DNA from: Bacteroidota bacterium
Lineage (GTDB): Bacteria; Bacteroidota; Bacteroidia; Bacteroidales; JAGONC01
DNA length: 64,000 bases
Assembly: GCA_026391695.1 (NCBI GenBank)
Contig: JAPLDP010000076.1
Span: 1 to 64,000 of the forward strand
Reading direction: 5' to 3'
The translations under genes were made by a program, and so were the position numbers. Every line of letters begins with the position of its first letter. Within the stretch, counting starts at the first letter, position 1. Of the stretch, positions 6,828 through 16,689 are shown piece after piece. The notes beneath the pieces are model-generated. The model ran no database searches. It saw only the letters and a program-made list of their open reading frames with translations, and was not told the DNA's origin.

Positions 6828-6859
6828 TTTGCTTTCCTGACTATTTTATCGTATCTTTA
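6828..6859 (+). promoter_or_regulatory. Promoter of the large type IX-secreted protein
   Basis: TTTG (6828-6831), a 20-base spacer and TATCTTTA (6852-6859) fit the Bacteroidetes -33/-7 promoter with one mismatch in the -7 box. It places the transcription start near 6866 and supports the ATG at 6899 rather than the upstream in-frame GTG at 6755. Confidence 0.55.
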
Positions 6860-6898
6860 ATGCCGTCAACCTATCGATCAAACTTCTATACTTATCCA

Positions 6899-9800
6899 AT
6901 GAAAATCTTTAACAAAATTTTAATAAATTTATTGATATCGCTGATTTCACTGACAATGATCAGCTTTGTCTGGTTTACTGAAACTCCGATAAAACCTGCC
7001 ATAGCGACAAACCATATAACCGGCATCAGGCAAGAAATCGCATTCCCTGGACAAATAAATTTGCAGCCATCTGAAATGATACCTGATACTGTTGGCTGGG
7101 TATCAGGAAAAGTTACTGCTTATGGTTATAATTTTCCTATTATTGGTGCCACTGTTACTCTTACTAATGAGTGTTATACGTACACGGGCGTGACCGGAGC
7201 CTATGGTCATTATTCAATAGGGGCTCCTGCTGGTTTTTATACCCTTATCTTTTCGGCTGATGGTTACGCTACTGTTTCCGATATTATTGAAATTCAAGGC
7301 GGTCAGTATTTGGTATGCGATGCCCAGCTTTTAGAATTTCCATATCCCGTATTAAACGTTCATGCTCAAATTAATAACTTAGATGATCTGTGTCACATAT
7401 CATGGTACAATTTCAATGATTTCTACACGATCGCCTATGATGACGGAATAGCTGATGAAGTCACCGCTTGGCCGCAGGGAGGCAACATGAATGCTGTGAA
7501 ATTCACACCTGCAGGATACCCGGCTAATGTCTTTGGAGCAGAGATAAATATTTATGACGGCACCTGGCCCCAGGGAAACACCCTTACTCCTTTTCATGTG
7601 GCCATATATGATGATGATGGCACTGATAATATGCCTGGCAGTGAGCTGGCCATTACTGAAGCGGAACCATATGGTTATGGTTGGGTATTTGTTGATTTCT
7701 CGAATAGTAATGTCATAGTCAACGATGGTTACTTTTATATCGTAATGATACAGGGAGGCGATTTCCCTGATTGCGCACCCATTGCTGTTGATACCACTAA
7801 CCCGATATACAGGAGTTATTCGAAAAATGTATCTGGAGGCGAAGAATGGACAGAAGCCGGATATAATGATTTTATGATAAGGTCATATATTTATAGCGAT
7901 TCGGATAAAACGAACACTGGGGAAATCCAAAAATCAGGCCTGGAATCCAAAGGTAACAGAGCTCTGAGCCATTATGAAGTTTTTCGACTCCTAAAAGGAG
8001 ATGAAGCAAATCCTGAAAATTGGACGATTGTTGATGATTTGGTATTGGAGAATTTTTTAGTTGACACCGGCTGGACGGCAATAGATACCGGTTTATACAG
8101 ATATGCCGTGATAGCATCATATAGTTATAATGCCTCTGAACCTGCATTTTCGAATCTGGTCAGGAACGGATTTACAATGACTATAAATATCGTTATAAGT
8201 AACGGAGAAAGTGCACATGGAGCTTTAGTTAACCTGGTCAATCAGGATAATGATCCACAGCATAAGTATGAAGCGATTTCACCTTGGTCGGGTATGGTAA
8301 CAATATCGGATATAGTTCCGGGTATATATGATTTAACGGTAGTAAAATATTATTATATATATGAGGAATCGTCAATTCAAGTTTATGATAATGTATTTCG
8401 CGATGTATATATAATAAATGAACCAATGTCTTTTCCTGATATTTATTATATTAATTGTCAGGAATTAAAAATATGCTGGTATACTTTTGCAGATCAGTAT
8501 TGTATTTATGCTGAAGATTTCGAATCTTGTGTAATTCCTTACGGATGGCGACAAGAATATGTTGACAGTACAATCGCCTGGACAGTCGGTAAAGGAAGCC
8601 CTTCAGGTGTTCCTGATCATGCTTCTTCAAGGGAATTCAATGCTTCATTTATCGATAATTCTGCTATTACAACGCTTGTTGTCCCGGAGTTGGATGTTAG
8701 TGGGCTCGTCCGGCCACATTTGCAATTCCAGCATGCACAAGCCGGTGATTCAGTTCAGGATAAACTCAAAGTTTATTATAAAAAATATGAAGATGATGCA
8801 TGGCATCCCCTCGAAACATACTCTCAAAACCAACCGGAGTGGGAAAAAGAAGTCATATATCTCCATGAACCTTCCGAATTCTATTCGATAGGTTTTACCG
8901 GCCTGGTAAATCCTGGCGGAATGGGTGTTTGTATCGATGATATAAAGATATTGGCAACTGATACAAGCATCTCTTCTCCACATTCTCCGAGGACTTGGTT
9001 TTTTGGAATTAACGGAAGTGATTGGGTGGAGGTACAATCTGAAGGATGCATAAGTTTGGACACCATGACTCAAATAATACCAGGTCAGGTATATGTATTT
9101 GGATTCTGGAATGGAGAGCCATTACACGAAATTTTCTATTACACCTTTGTATATATTCCATGCGATTATTATAATCCTCCAGGGAATTTTGAAGGCTCTG
9201 TGAATGGCATGAATATCACGCTCACCTGGTCTCCGCCCGAAGAAATTCAATCTGATGGAACGGTTTCAGATACAAACAAATACATCGAAAGTGAAGGGGG
9301 GAAACGTGATGATTGTACTGGATATTTTATTTATAGAAATGGTGAACGTTTGAATAATGACGTTTATCCTGATACAATTTTTACTCAAACTATTTCACCG
9401 GGTGGTGTATATCAATATAATGTGACAGCCGCCTACGGTTCGACGACTGAAAGTTGCTTATTGGATACCCCTTATACCATCGTGGCAGGTGAAAATTTAT
9501 TTCCTCCTGATACCATTATCGCCCAGCCACTTGATGAGAAAAGAGCATTACTCAATTGGAGTAGTGAACCACAACAACAAGGTATTGGTTCAAATTCTTC
9601 CCCACGGTCTGAACTTACAGGATATAATCTCTGGAGAAATAATAAAAAGATATATTATCTCCCGGCAACCGAAACTTCATATATAGATACGATAATCGTC
9701 CCTAAAACCTATGATTATTATGTTTCGGCTGTATATGATACGATGGAATCATTCCGGACTGGTCCGGCAACAATTACATTCTATGGAAAAGGGCATCTTT

Positions 9801-11011
9801 CAGGCTGCATAACAGATGCCATTTCCAGATCGCCAATAGAAAATGCTGTGATATCTTTATTCCCTGGAAATATCAATGATACCTCTGATGCAAACGGATC
9901 CTACCATATTTATGATTTACCTGTTGGGATTTATGAGATAACAGTTACTGCTGTGAATTACGATCAGGTATCTGAAACGGGCATCAGTATCAAATATGGT
10001 TTAATGACGGAAAAGAATTTCGAATTATTCAATGAAGAAGTAAGCTTCGTCCCATTTACCGAAACCTGGCAAGCGGGTACGTTTGAGTATCAGCACTGGA
10101 CTTTCGGATTGGAACAGGCATACTGGGATATCTCCTCCGATTCAGGTAGTCCGCCTCCTTCAGCAACATTCACTTGCGAATCCAATGCTTCAAACTATGC
10201 AAATGCCCTTATCAGCCCAATTGTTTATACTGGGATTGGTATGGACAGCGTAATCGTTTCTTATGATTTAAAAATCAGTGATGCATTCTATCTTGATCCC
10301 GAAATTCTCACAGTGGATATCTGGAATGGACTCTACTGGTCACAACTTATAGAATACACGAGTTATAATCCGGCCGATTGGACACACTTCCGATTCGAAG
10401 TATCCGACATGATCCAGGGTCCTCTGATGAAAGTGAGATTTGTCGCAAAAGGTATTGGCCAGTGTTCATCCGTTACTTGGCATATCGACAATATTGAAAT
10501 CCTTACAAAAAGAATGGCCACATTAAGCGGTCGCGTTACTGACACGGCAGGTTCTTTCATTGATGATGCTATAGTTACTGTGGAAGGGTATGATCCTGTG
10601 CATGCCGACATCTATGGATTATATTCTGCTGATGTTGAGGAAGGAGTGTATGATGTTACTGCAGCAGCCGATGGATATCTTACAAAAACCATAGATAGTG
10701 TTAATATTTTTGGAATGACATTCCTGGATATTGAATTACAAATGATAACATCATTGCCTGATATGCAGGATAGTAAGGGACTGACACTTTACCCTAATCC
10801 GGCAATAGATGAACTGCACATCTATTCTGATGTAAATATTAAGAGGATCAAGATCCTGAACTCTTTTGGACAAAATGTTTGTGAAGAAATCCCTGTATCC
10901 GGGAGCATGGTCAGCATCAATACCATTGGATTTTCGCAAGGAATTTATTTTGTGCAATGTTTTACCGGAAATGGCGATATTATCAATAAGAAATTTCTAA
11001 TTCTCAAATAG
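6899..11011 (+). CDS. Large secreted multidomain protein with type IX sorting signal
   Basis: With the start at 6899 the protein is 1370 residues and opens with a signal peptide (MKIFNKILINLLISLISLTM). Visible domains are a carboxypeptidase-regulatory-like beta domain at about 65-147; a cleaved-adhesin/MAM-like domain at about 538-680 (EDFESC at the start, CIDDIKI at the end); two fibronectin-like segments around 760-960 (ITLTWSPPEE, ALLNWSSEPQ); a second regulatory-like domain at about 964-1044; a second adhesin-like domain at about 1049-1202 ending WHIDNIEIL; a third regulatory-like domain at about 1207-1282; and a C-terminal type A sorting domain from about 1291 (LTLYPNPAIDEL, GIYFVQCF). 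The sorting domain directs export through the type IX system and anchoring or release at the surface. No protease catalytic domain is seen, so an adhesin or binding role is likely but unproven. The gene stands alone. Confidence 0.85.
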   Translation: MKIFNKILINLLISLISLTMISFVWFTETPIKPAIATNHITGIRQEIAFPGQINLQPSEMIPDTVGWVSGKVTAYGYNFPIIGATVTLTNECYTYTGVTGAYGHYSIGAPAGFYTLIFSADGYATVSDIIEIQGGQYLVCDAQLLEFPYPVLNVHAQINNLDDLCHISWYNFNDFYTIAYDDGIADEVTAWPQGGNMNAVKFTPAGYPANVFGAEINIYDGTWPQGNTLTPFHVAIYDDDGTDNMPGSELAITEAEPYGYGWVFVDFSNSNVIVNDGYFYIVMIQGGDFPDCAPIAVDTTNPIYRSYSKNVSGGEEWTEAGYNDFMIRSYIYSDSDKTNTGEIQKSGLESKGNRALSHYEVFRLLKGDEANPENWTIVDDLVLENFLVDTGWTAIDTGLYRYAVIASYSYNASEPAFSNLVRNGFTMTINIVISNGESAHGALVNLVNQDNDPQHKYEAISPWSGMVTISDIVPGIYDLTVVKYYYIYEESSIQVYDNVFRDVYIINEPMSFPDIYYINCQELKICWYTFADQYCIYAEDFESCVIPYGWRQEYVDSTIAWTVGKGSPSGVPDHASSREFNASFIDNSAITTLVVPELDVSGLVRPHLQFQHAQAGDSVQDKLKVYYKKYEDDAWHPLETYSQNQPEWEKEVIYLHEPSEFYSIGFTGLVNPGGMGVCIDDIKILATDTSISSPHSPRTWFFGINGSDWVEVQSEGCISLDTMTQIIPGQVYVFGFWNGEPLHEIFYYTFVYIPCDYYNPPGNFEGSVNGMNITLTWSPPEEIQSDGTVSDTNKYIESEGGKRDDCTGYFIYRNGERLNNDVYPDTIFTQTISPGGVYQYNVTAAYGSTTESCLLDTPYTIVAGENLFPPDTIIAQPLDEKRALLNWSSEPQQQGIGSNSSPRSELTGYNLWRNNKKIYYLPATETSYIDTIIVPKTYDYYVSAVYDTMESFRTGPATITFYGKGHLSGCITDAISRSPIENAVISLFPGNINDTSDANGSYHIYDLPVGIYEITVTAVNYDQVSETGISIKYGLMTEKNFELFNEEVSFVPFTETWQAGTFEYQHWTFGLEQAYWDISSDSGSPPPSATFTCESNASNYANALISPIVYTGIGMDSVIVSYDLKISDAFYLDPEILTVDIWNGLYWSQLIEYTSYNPADWTHFRFEVSDMIQGPLMKVRFVAKGIGQCSSVTWHIDNIEILTKRMATLSGRVTDTAGSFIDDAIVTVEGYDPVHADIYGLYSADVEEGVYDVTAAADGYLTKTIDSVNIFGMTFLDIELQMITSLPDMQDSKGLTLYPNPAIDELHIYSDVNIKRIKILNSFGQNVCEEIPVSGSMVSINTIGFSQGIYFVQCFTGNGDIINKKFLILK

Positions 11012-11025
11012 GTCACAGACGGGAC

Positions 11026-11091
11026 GCTCCTCCGGAGCTATTTGGTTACCAATATTGAGGGTTTCTACAGATGGGTGGCTCCTCCGGAGCC
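11026..11091. repeat. Pair of GCTCC-TCC-GGAGC hairpins
   Basis: GCTCCTCCGGAGC (11026-11038) and GGCTCCTCCGGAGCC (11077-11091) are short stem-loops 38 bases apart, joined by TTGGTTACCAATATTGAGG and TTTCTACAGATG. The layout resembles a dispersed palindromic repeat seen in many Bacteroidetes intergenic regions. It lies between convergent genes and could also end transcription from both sides. Confidence 0.6.
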
Positions 11092-11113
11092 GCAGATATG
11101 CCTGATATCAATA

Positions 11114-14100
11114 TCATGAACCATGGGCTCCGGCGGAATCCCCAGTCTGTATAGCCTCAGCAAATTCCTCTTCAAATCGCTTGTTGATCACATCGCAACC
11201 ATAGTCAAAGAACCGGTTGCAGTTGGAATCCTGTGTGAAGACAAAGGCCAGTTTTTGATTCTCTTTTTTCTCAGGCAGGAGTGATATAGCTTCCAACAGG
11301 ACATCGCCGGTGGTTTCGGGGCCCTTCAGTTCAAAACCCGCAAGCATGTCGAGCAGTTGTTGCACGCTGGTTTTTGCGGTCTTTGGATTGAATACAGGCT
11401 CGATGGTCTGTATAACTTTCTGTGTATTGGCAAATGTGCCACCCGACTCAAAAGGTAGGGAGGACGGAAGTACCAGATCAGCTTGCATCGCAGTGTCGGT
11501 CATAAACATATCCTGCACTACCACAAAATCGGCCACCGACAGCCAGCCCGCTACTTTCACTTTATTCTTTGCACATCCCAGCGGATCTTCGCCGAAAATA
11601 AACAGGTTCCGGACTTTGCCCTCCTCCAGTAACAAGTGAATGTTCGTATCCACTTTCACAGGCATCTCTTCAATATGCCACTTTTTCTTAAGCTTTTTCT
11701 GGTATAGTTTATCCCCGATAGGCTGCCCTCCCACACCCAGCGAAGGAAATATGCCCATGTCGAATAATCCCTGTGAATTGTTCTTTTCCTTCAGTGCAAT
11801 GATACCATTCGATCTCTTTCCCATCTTGCCAGTGAGCAGGGCAAGGTTGTGAATCTCAAGACATGCATTTGCACATAATTCTTTTTCCGAAAAAATGATG
11901 ACAGCATTCATCTCCCTGTTGATCTCCTTGGCGAACTCAACGATTTTATCCATGATGTTGACGCCCGACTTATGCATGAGATCCACAAAGTTCTCCTTAA
12001 GCAGATTCTCCCTGTATTCTTCGAAATCCTTGCAGTTTTCATTTATAAAAAGCTGATTTTCAAAGCCGTTGGCGACCAGATAGTAGTTCACTGCCTTGAT
12101 AAAATGATAGTACGATTTAATATCGAGATAGCTGTCGACCTTATGTTTCATCAGGCTATTCCTGTGAGTCGTCACCAGTTCCACCGGTATCTTGTTTTTT
12201 ATTTGTGCATTGTTGACCATGAATCCGGCAACGGCATTATCCATGTTGATTTCGGAGCCAATGAGGTATATTTTGCCGGCTCCTTCTATCTGGTCGAAGG
12301 GCACGTTCATTTCGGAGATATGGATATACCCATTGCCACGGTTGAGGTAATGGAAGCTTGTGACGTTATTAGTTTTCACCCCGGCTCTGGCCAGTTTCTG
12401 GATGAGGTACATCTCCTCGTTGGTGAGCCGTGCGCCGGCAAGGAACAGGTTTTCGTCGGATTTGACCCTTCTGATCTTGTCGTAGATCATCTCAAAAGCC
12501 TTGTCGTAGGTCGTCTCCTCGAACCTGCCGTTGACTTTGACCAGTGGCTTGGTGATGCGGCTCTTGTCATTCAGGTAATGATATCCGAATTTCGGGTATT
12601 TGCACAGGTTGCCATCCGTATTGATCATTCCGTCGGTGCCGATTACACGCATGACAAAACCGTTCTTGTGATTCAGTGTGATGGTACATCCAACCGAGCA
12701 ATAATTGCAGATAGTTTCGACTGGTTCAAGCCGCACAGGTCCGGGTTTGAATGGCACATTTTCGGTCAGAGCGCCGGTAGGACATGTGGATATGCACAAT
12801 CCGCATGACTCACAGGTGGTATCCTGCAGGCGGTCGCCCATGCTGGGTGCCACATAGGTTTCAAAACCCCTGTTGACCAGGCCGAGAGCATCGGCGCCTA
12901 CAACCTCGCGGCATATCCTGATACAACGCGAGCAGAGAATGCATTTATTATTATCAATCTCAATATAGGGATGGCGGAAGTCAATAGGAAATTCCTTGAA
13001 ATCGCCTTTTAATGCCATCTGGTCGGCGTCATACTCCGTGGAGTGCCGTTTGAGGTCACAGGTATAATATTCGATGCAGCCGCACTCCAGGCAGCGCTGC
13101 GATTCATGGTATGCCACAGCTTCGCTGGCATAGCCCAGTTCCACCTCCTGGAAATTGAAACGATCCTCAGGCGCAAGGGTAGGCATTTCCTCCCTTAGCT
13201 GTGTAGCAAACAACGCTTTATAATCTTCAGTATCCTGGTTTCTGAAGTTATCTTTTTTACTGAGGAACTCTTTTTTCATAGGTTCCACCTGCCATCCCAT
13301 CAGGTATTGGTGGCAGCTGTATGAGGCTTTTTTACCCTGGCTGATAGCTTGTATAAGAGTGGCAGGTCCGGTCACTCCATCACCGGCAGCAAAAACCGAA
13401 GGGATGCCTGTTTGCAGTGTTCCTGCATCGGCATCAATATCACCCCAGCGGTTTGGTTTGAGTTCATCTTCTTTACTGCCTTTATTTATGTCGTCGAGGA
13501 AATTGATCTCTGTCTTTTGCCCGATAGCTGCCAGCACAAAATCGACAGCGATTTCAAATTCTGACCCTTCAACAGGAACAGGCCGGCGTCGGCCGCTGGA
13601 GTCAGGTTCGCCTAACTTCATCTTCAGGCAGGTGACCGACTTCACTTTACCTTCAGCATCCTTGTTGATGCGGGTCGGGTTGGTCAGAAGCATGTACTGC
13701 ACACCTTCGAGTTTTGACTCATGGATCTCAATGGGGTTGGCTGGCATTTCCTTTTCGGTACGGCGGTATATGACATAAACTTCTTTGGCACCGCAACGCC
13801 GTGCTGTACGGCAGCAATCCATGGCCGTGTTGCCACCGCCAATGACAGCAACACGCTTACCTGTGAAGTCATAACGTTTTCCAGTGATTTCCATATTTTT
13901 CAGGAATTCAATTCCGGAGAATACATTCACTGCATCATCGCCTTCACAACCTATGGATGTCCCTTTTTGTGAGCCGATAGCAAGGATAACAGCATGGTAT
14001 TTTTTCTTCAGGTCGTTATAATGAACATTTCGCCCAAACCGTTTATTATAGAAGATATTGACTCCAAGATCGGTAATATTTTTCACTTCCAGATCAATGA

Positions 14101-14842
14101 TATCATTGGGCAGGCGGTACTCCGGTATACCATAGAGCAGCCAGCCGCCGGCCTTTGGGCTGGATTCATAGATATCGACCTGGTGACCTTCCTTTTGCAG
14201 GAAGAAGCCTGCTGAAAGTCCGGCAGGGCCGGCACCAATGATAGCCACTTTTTTACCTGTCTTAGCTTTCACCGCCGGTTTCCATGTTTGTGGTGAAGCC
14301 AGGTCATAGTCGGATGCAAACCGTTTCAGATAGTCGATACCAACGGGTGCTCCTTCGCTGAGGAGGTTTCTGCGGCAGGCTACCTCGCAGGGACGCACGC
14401 ACACACGTCCGCAGATGGCAGGCAATGGATTGGTCTCCTTGATGAGCGCTACTGCTTCATGATACATGCCTTTTTCAATGTAAGAGATATACCCCTGAAC
14501 ATCGACACCTGCCGGGCAGGTATCCTTGCAGGGCCCAATGCAGTCGGCATAATGGTTGCTCAGAAGCAGCTCCAGTGCTGTTTTCCTGGCTTTATATATC
14601 TTCTCGTTATGGGTCACGATTTTCATCCCCTCGATGATCTTCGTCGAGCAGGCAGGCTGCAGGCTTCTGTATCCTTCCACTTCCACGACACAGAGGAAAC
14701 ATGAGGAGAATGGTTCCAATCGCGGATCATGACACAGTGTGGGGATATCTATACCGAGCCGGCTCGCCAGCTCCAGAATGCTCTCTCCCTCCCTGCCATT
14801 GACTATTTTACCATTCAGAATAATATTCAGATCTTCTCTCAT
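11114..14842 (-). CDS. NuoG/FdhA-like iron-sulfur protein fused to a GltD/NfnB-like flavoprotein
   Basis: This 1242-residue protein joins three modules. Residues 1-85 form a NuoG-type [2Fe-2S] ferredoxin (C37, C48, C51, C65). Residues about 100-520 are a GltD/NfnB-like domain with the N-terminal cysteine set, an FAD site (VAIIGAGPAG near 199-208) and an NAD(P)H site (VAVIGGGNTAMD near 331-342). Residues about 630-690 hold two [4Fe-4S] motifs (CILCSRCIRIC; CESCGLCISTC), and from about 712 a molybdopterin-oxidoreductase-like region begins with CNYCSVGC. The cysteine or selenocysteine that binds molybdenum in formate dehydrogenases is not at its expected place (TNNVTSFHYLNRGN), so formate dehydrogenase activity is unlikely. 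It is encoded with NuoF and NuoE (minus strand, 28 bases from NuoF) and probably forms a cytoplasmic NAD(P)H/ferredoxin electron-transfer complex, possibly bifurcating. Database annotations of relatives as formate dehydrogenase alpha would be misleading here. Confidence 0.85.
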   Translation of the reverse strand: MREDLNIILNGKIVNGREGESILELASRLGIDIPTLCHDPRLEPFSSCFLCVVEVEGYRSLQPACSTKIIEGMKIVTHNEKIYKARKTALELLLSNHYADCIGPCKDTCPAGVDVQGYISYIEKGMYHEAVALIKETNPLPAICGRVCVRPCEVACRRNLLSEGAPVGIDYLKRFASDYDLASPQTWKPAVKAKTGKKVAIIGAGPAGLSAGFFLQKEGHQVDIYESSPKAGGWLLYGIPEYRLPNDIIDLEVKNITDLGVNIFYNKRFGRNVHYNDLKKKYHAVILAIGSQKGTSIGCEGDDAVNVFSGIEFLKNMEITGKRYDFTGKRVAVIGGGNTAMDCCRTARRCGAKEVYVIYRRTEKEMPANPIEIHESKLEGVQYMLLTNPTRINKDAEGKVKSVTCLKMKLGEPDSSGRRRPVPVEGSEFEIAVDFVLAAIGQKTEINFLDDINKGSKEDELKPNRWGDIDADAGTLQTGIPSVFAAGDGVTGPATLIQAISQGKKASYSCHQYLMGWQVEPMKKEFLSKKDNFRNQDTEDYKALFATQLREEMPTLAPEDRFNFQEVELGYASEAVAYHESQRCLECGCIEYYTCDLKRHSTEYDADQMALKGDFKEFPIDFRHPYIEIDNNKCILCSRCIRICREVVGADALGLVNRGFETYVAPSMGDRLQDTTCESCGLCISTCPTGALTENVPFKPGPVRLEPVETICNYCSVGCTITLNHKNGFVMRVIGTDGMINTDGNLCKYPKFGYHYLNDKSRITKPLVKVNGRFEETTYDKAFEMIYDKIRRVKSDENLFLAGARLTNEEMYLIQKLARAGVKTNNVTSFHYLNRGNGYIHISEMNVPFDQIEGAGKIYLIGSEINMDNAVAGFMVNNAQIKNKIPVELVTTHRNSLMKHKVDSYLDIKSYYHFIKAVNYYLVANGFENQLFINENCKDFEEYRENLLKENFVDLMHKSGVNIMDKIVEFAKEINREMNAVIIFSEKELCANACLEIHNLALLTGKMGKRSNGIIALKEKNNSQGLFDMGIFPSLGVGGQPIGDKLYQKKLKKKWHIEEMPVKVDTNIHLLLEEGKVRNLFIFGEDPLGCAKNKVKVAGWLSVADFVVVQDMFMTDTAMQADLVLPSSLPFESGGTFANTQKVIQTIEPVFNPKTAKTSVQQLLDMLAGFELKGPETTGDVLLEAISLLPEKKENQKLAFVFTQDSNCNRFFDYGCDVINKRFEEEFAEAIQTGDSAGAHGS

Positions 14843-14870
14843 CTTTTTACAATGATTTATTGATCAAAAG

Positions 14871-16649
14871 CTATGATACTTTAATCGCATCAAACTTACA
14901 CTTGGTGAAGCATACACCGCATTTTATGCAGATATCCTGGCGGATAAAATGAATCTGTTTCCGTTCGCCGGTGATGGCTTCGACAGGACAGTTTTTAGCG
15001 CATACGGTGCAACCGGTGCAATTATCAGGAATGACCTCGTAGGTCAGCAGTTGCTTACAGACTTTGGCAGGACATTTTTTATCACGGATGTGTGCCTCAT
15101 ATTCATCCCTGAAATATTTGATGGTGGTCAGCACAGGATTGAGGGCAGTTTGCCCCAGTCCGCACAGTGAGCTGTCTTTGATCTGATACGACAGGTCGAT
15201 AAGACGTTCAATATCGCCTTCTTGTCCTTTCCCTGAAGTGATGCGTTCGAGCATTTCCAGCATACGTTTTGTTCCAACCCGGCAGAAGGTGCATTTGCCG
15301 CAGGATTCCTTCTGTGTGAAGTCGAGGAAGAACCGGGCAATATCCACCATGCAGGTATTCTCATCCATCACCACCATGCCGCCTGAACCCATGATGGCAC
15401 CTGTGGCATTCAGTGAGTCATAGTCGACGAGGGTCTCGCCGAGGTAGGCCGGGATACAGCCCCCCGAGGGACCGCCAAGCTGGACAGCTTTGAAACGTTT
15501 ATCTTCACGTATGCCGCCGCCAAGTTTAAAGATAATATCATTGATAGTAATGCCCATGGGCACTTCCACAAGCCCGGAACGTTTTATCTTGCCTGCCAGT
15601 GCAAAAACCTTGGTGCCTTTGCTTTTGGCAGTGCCATATTTGGCATAGGCCGGAGCGCCATTCTGGATGATCCATGGGATATTGGCATAGGTCTCTACGT
15701 TGTTAATATTGGTAGGTCTTTTCCACAGCCCGGATGTAGCAGGGAAGGGGGGTTTCTTGCGTGGCATGCCGCGTTCACCTTCCACGGAGGCAATGAGAGC
15801 GGTTTCCTCACCGCAGACAAAAGCACCGGCACCCTCTTTTATAAAAATATCGAAGTGAAAACCATCCATACCGAGGATGTTTTTACCGAGATAGCCTTTT
15901 ACTCTGGCCTGCTGAAGGGCTATGTTCAATCGTTTGATGGCCAGGGGATATTCAGCCCGGCAATAGATCACACCTTCTGTGGCTTCGATGGCATAGGCGG
16001 CAATGATCATGCCTTCGATGACTGAGTGCGGATCGCCTTCCAGCACTGAACGGTCCATGAAAGCACCCGGGTCGCCTTCATCGGCATTGCAAATGATGTA
16101 TTTCTCCGGCGCTTTGTTGTCATTGGCCAGTTTCCATTTGAGGCCTGTGGGGAATCCTGCACCACCGCGTCCGCGTAAACCGGAATCAATGATCGACTGG
16201 ATAATGTCCAGACGCGGTATGCGCTGACCGGCAATGCGCTTTAGAGCTCTATACCCGTTGCGGGCTTCATATTCTTCTATGCTCTCAGGATCAATATAGC
16301 CGCAATTGCGCAGAACGATCTTCACCTGGTTGTCGATGAACTCCTTGTCTTTTGTGTCAAACAGATCGCTATGAACAATATATTCCCTGATAGGATTCTT
16401 CTCAACGACATGTCTTTCGATGACTTCGATGACCTTTCCTTCATCGATTTCACCATAAAGGTACGAACCTGTGTCGTCGATAACTTCTACCAGAGGTTCC
16501 CTGTAACACATGCCAATACAGCTGGTTTTTTTGAGTTCGAAGTCGAGGTTGTCGGCTTTCTGCAAGGCTTTGATCTTTTCATAGGTCTTCACCGCTCCGG
16601 CTGCAATACCGCAACTTCCCAAACCAACAATGACTTTTGTTTTTTCCAT
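14871..16649 (-). CDS. NuoF/HydB-like FMN and NADH-binding subunit, first set
   Basis: Counted from the ATG at 16649, the protein has 592 residues; an upstream in-frame start at 16679 would add 10 residues and crowd the preceding stop at 16690. Domains are an N-terminal thioredoxin-like [2Fe-2S] region (1-100), the FMN/NADH core (GLRGRGGAGFPTGLKW, NADEGDPGAFMDR, GAGAFVCGEETALI, GGPSGGC), the N3-type cluster motif ESCGKCTFCRVG with the later LCGLGQ cysteine, and a C-terminal 2[4Fe-4S] ferredoxin (CTGCTVCAKNC, CIKCGVCFTKC). This architecture is that of HydB/BfuB subunits of bifurcating complexes and not of respiratory NuoF. In the N-terminal domain the first expected cysteine is glycine (IVGLGSCG), leaving three of four ligands. 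It sits between NuoE and the NuoG fusion in one operon. Confidence 0.9.
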   Translation of the reverse strand: MEKTKVIVGLGSCGIAAGAVKTYEKIKALQKADNLDFELKKTSCIGMCYREPLVEVIDDTGSYLYGEIDEGKVIEVIERHVVEKNPIREYIVHSDLFDTKDKEFIDNQVKIVLRNCGYIDPESIEEYEARNGYRALKRIAGQRIPRLDIIQSIIDSGLRGRGGAGFPTGLKWKLANDNKAPEKYIICNADEGDPGAFMDRSVLEGDPHSVIEGMIIAAYAIEATEGVIYCRAEYPLAIKRLNIALQQARVKGYLGKNILGMDGFHFDIFIKEGAGAFVCGEETALIASVEGERGMPRKKPPFPATSGLWKRPTNINNVETYANIPWIIQNGAPAYAKYGTAKSKGTKVFALAGKIKRSGLVEVPMGITINDIIFKLGGGIREDKRFKAVQLGGPSGGCIPAYLGETLVDYDSLNATGAIMGSGGMVVMDENTCMVDIARFFLDFTQKESCGKCTFCRVGTKRMLEMLERITSGKGQEGDIERLIDLSYQIKDSSLCGLGQTALNPVLTTIKYFRDEYEAHIRDKKCPAKVCKQLLTYEVIPDNCTGCTVCAKNCPVEAITGERKQIHFIRQDICIKCGVCFTKCKFDAIKVS

Positions 16650-16689
16650 ATTTCTGCGATTAACTCTGAAACGAGGCAATCAGGGCATT

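Noticed and set aside
11972-12808. Long plus-strand open frame inside the NuoG fusion gene
   Set aside because: It lies opposite a clearly coding gene with matching domains and has no family resemblance; it is an antisense shadow.
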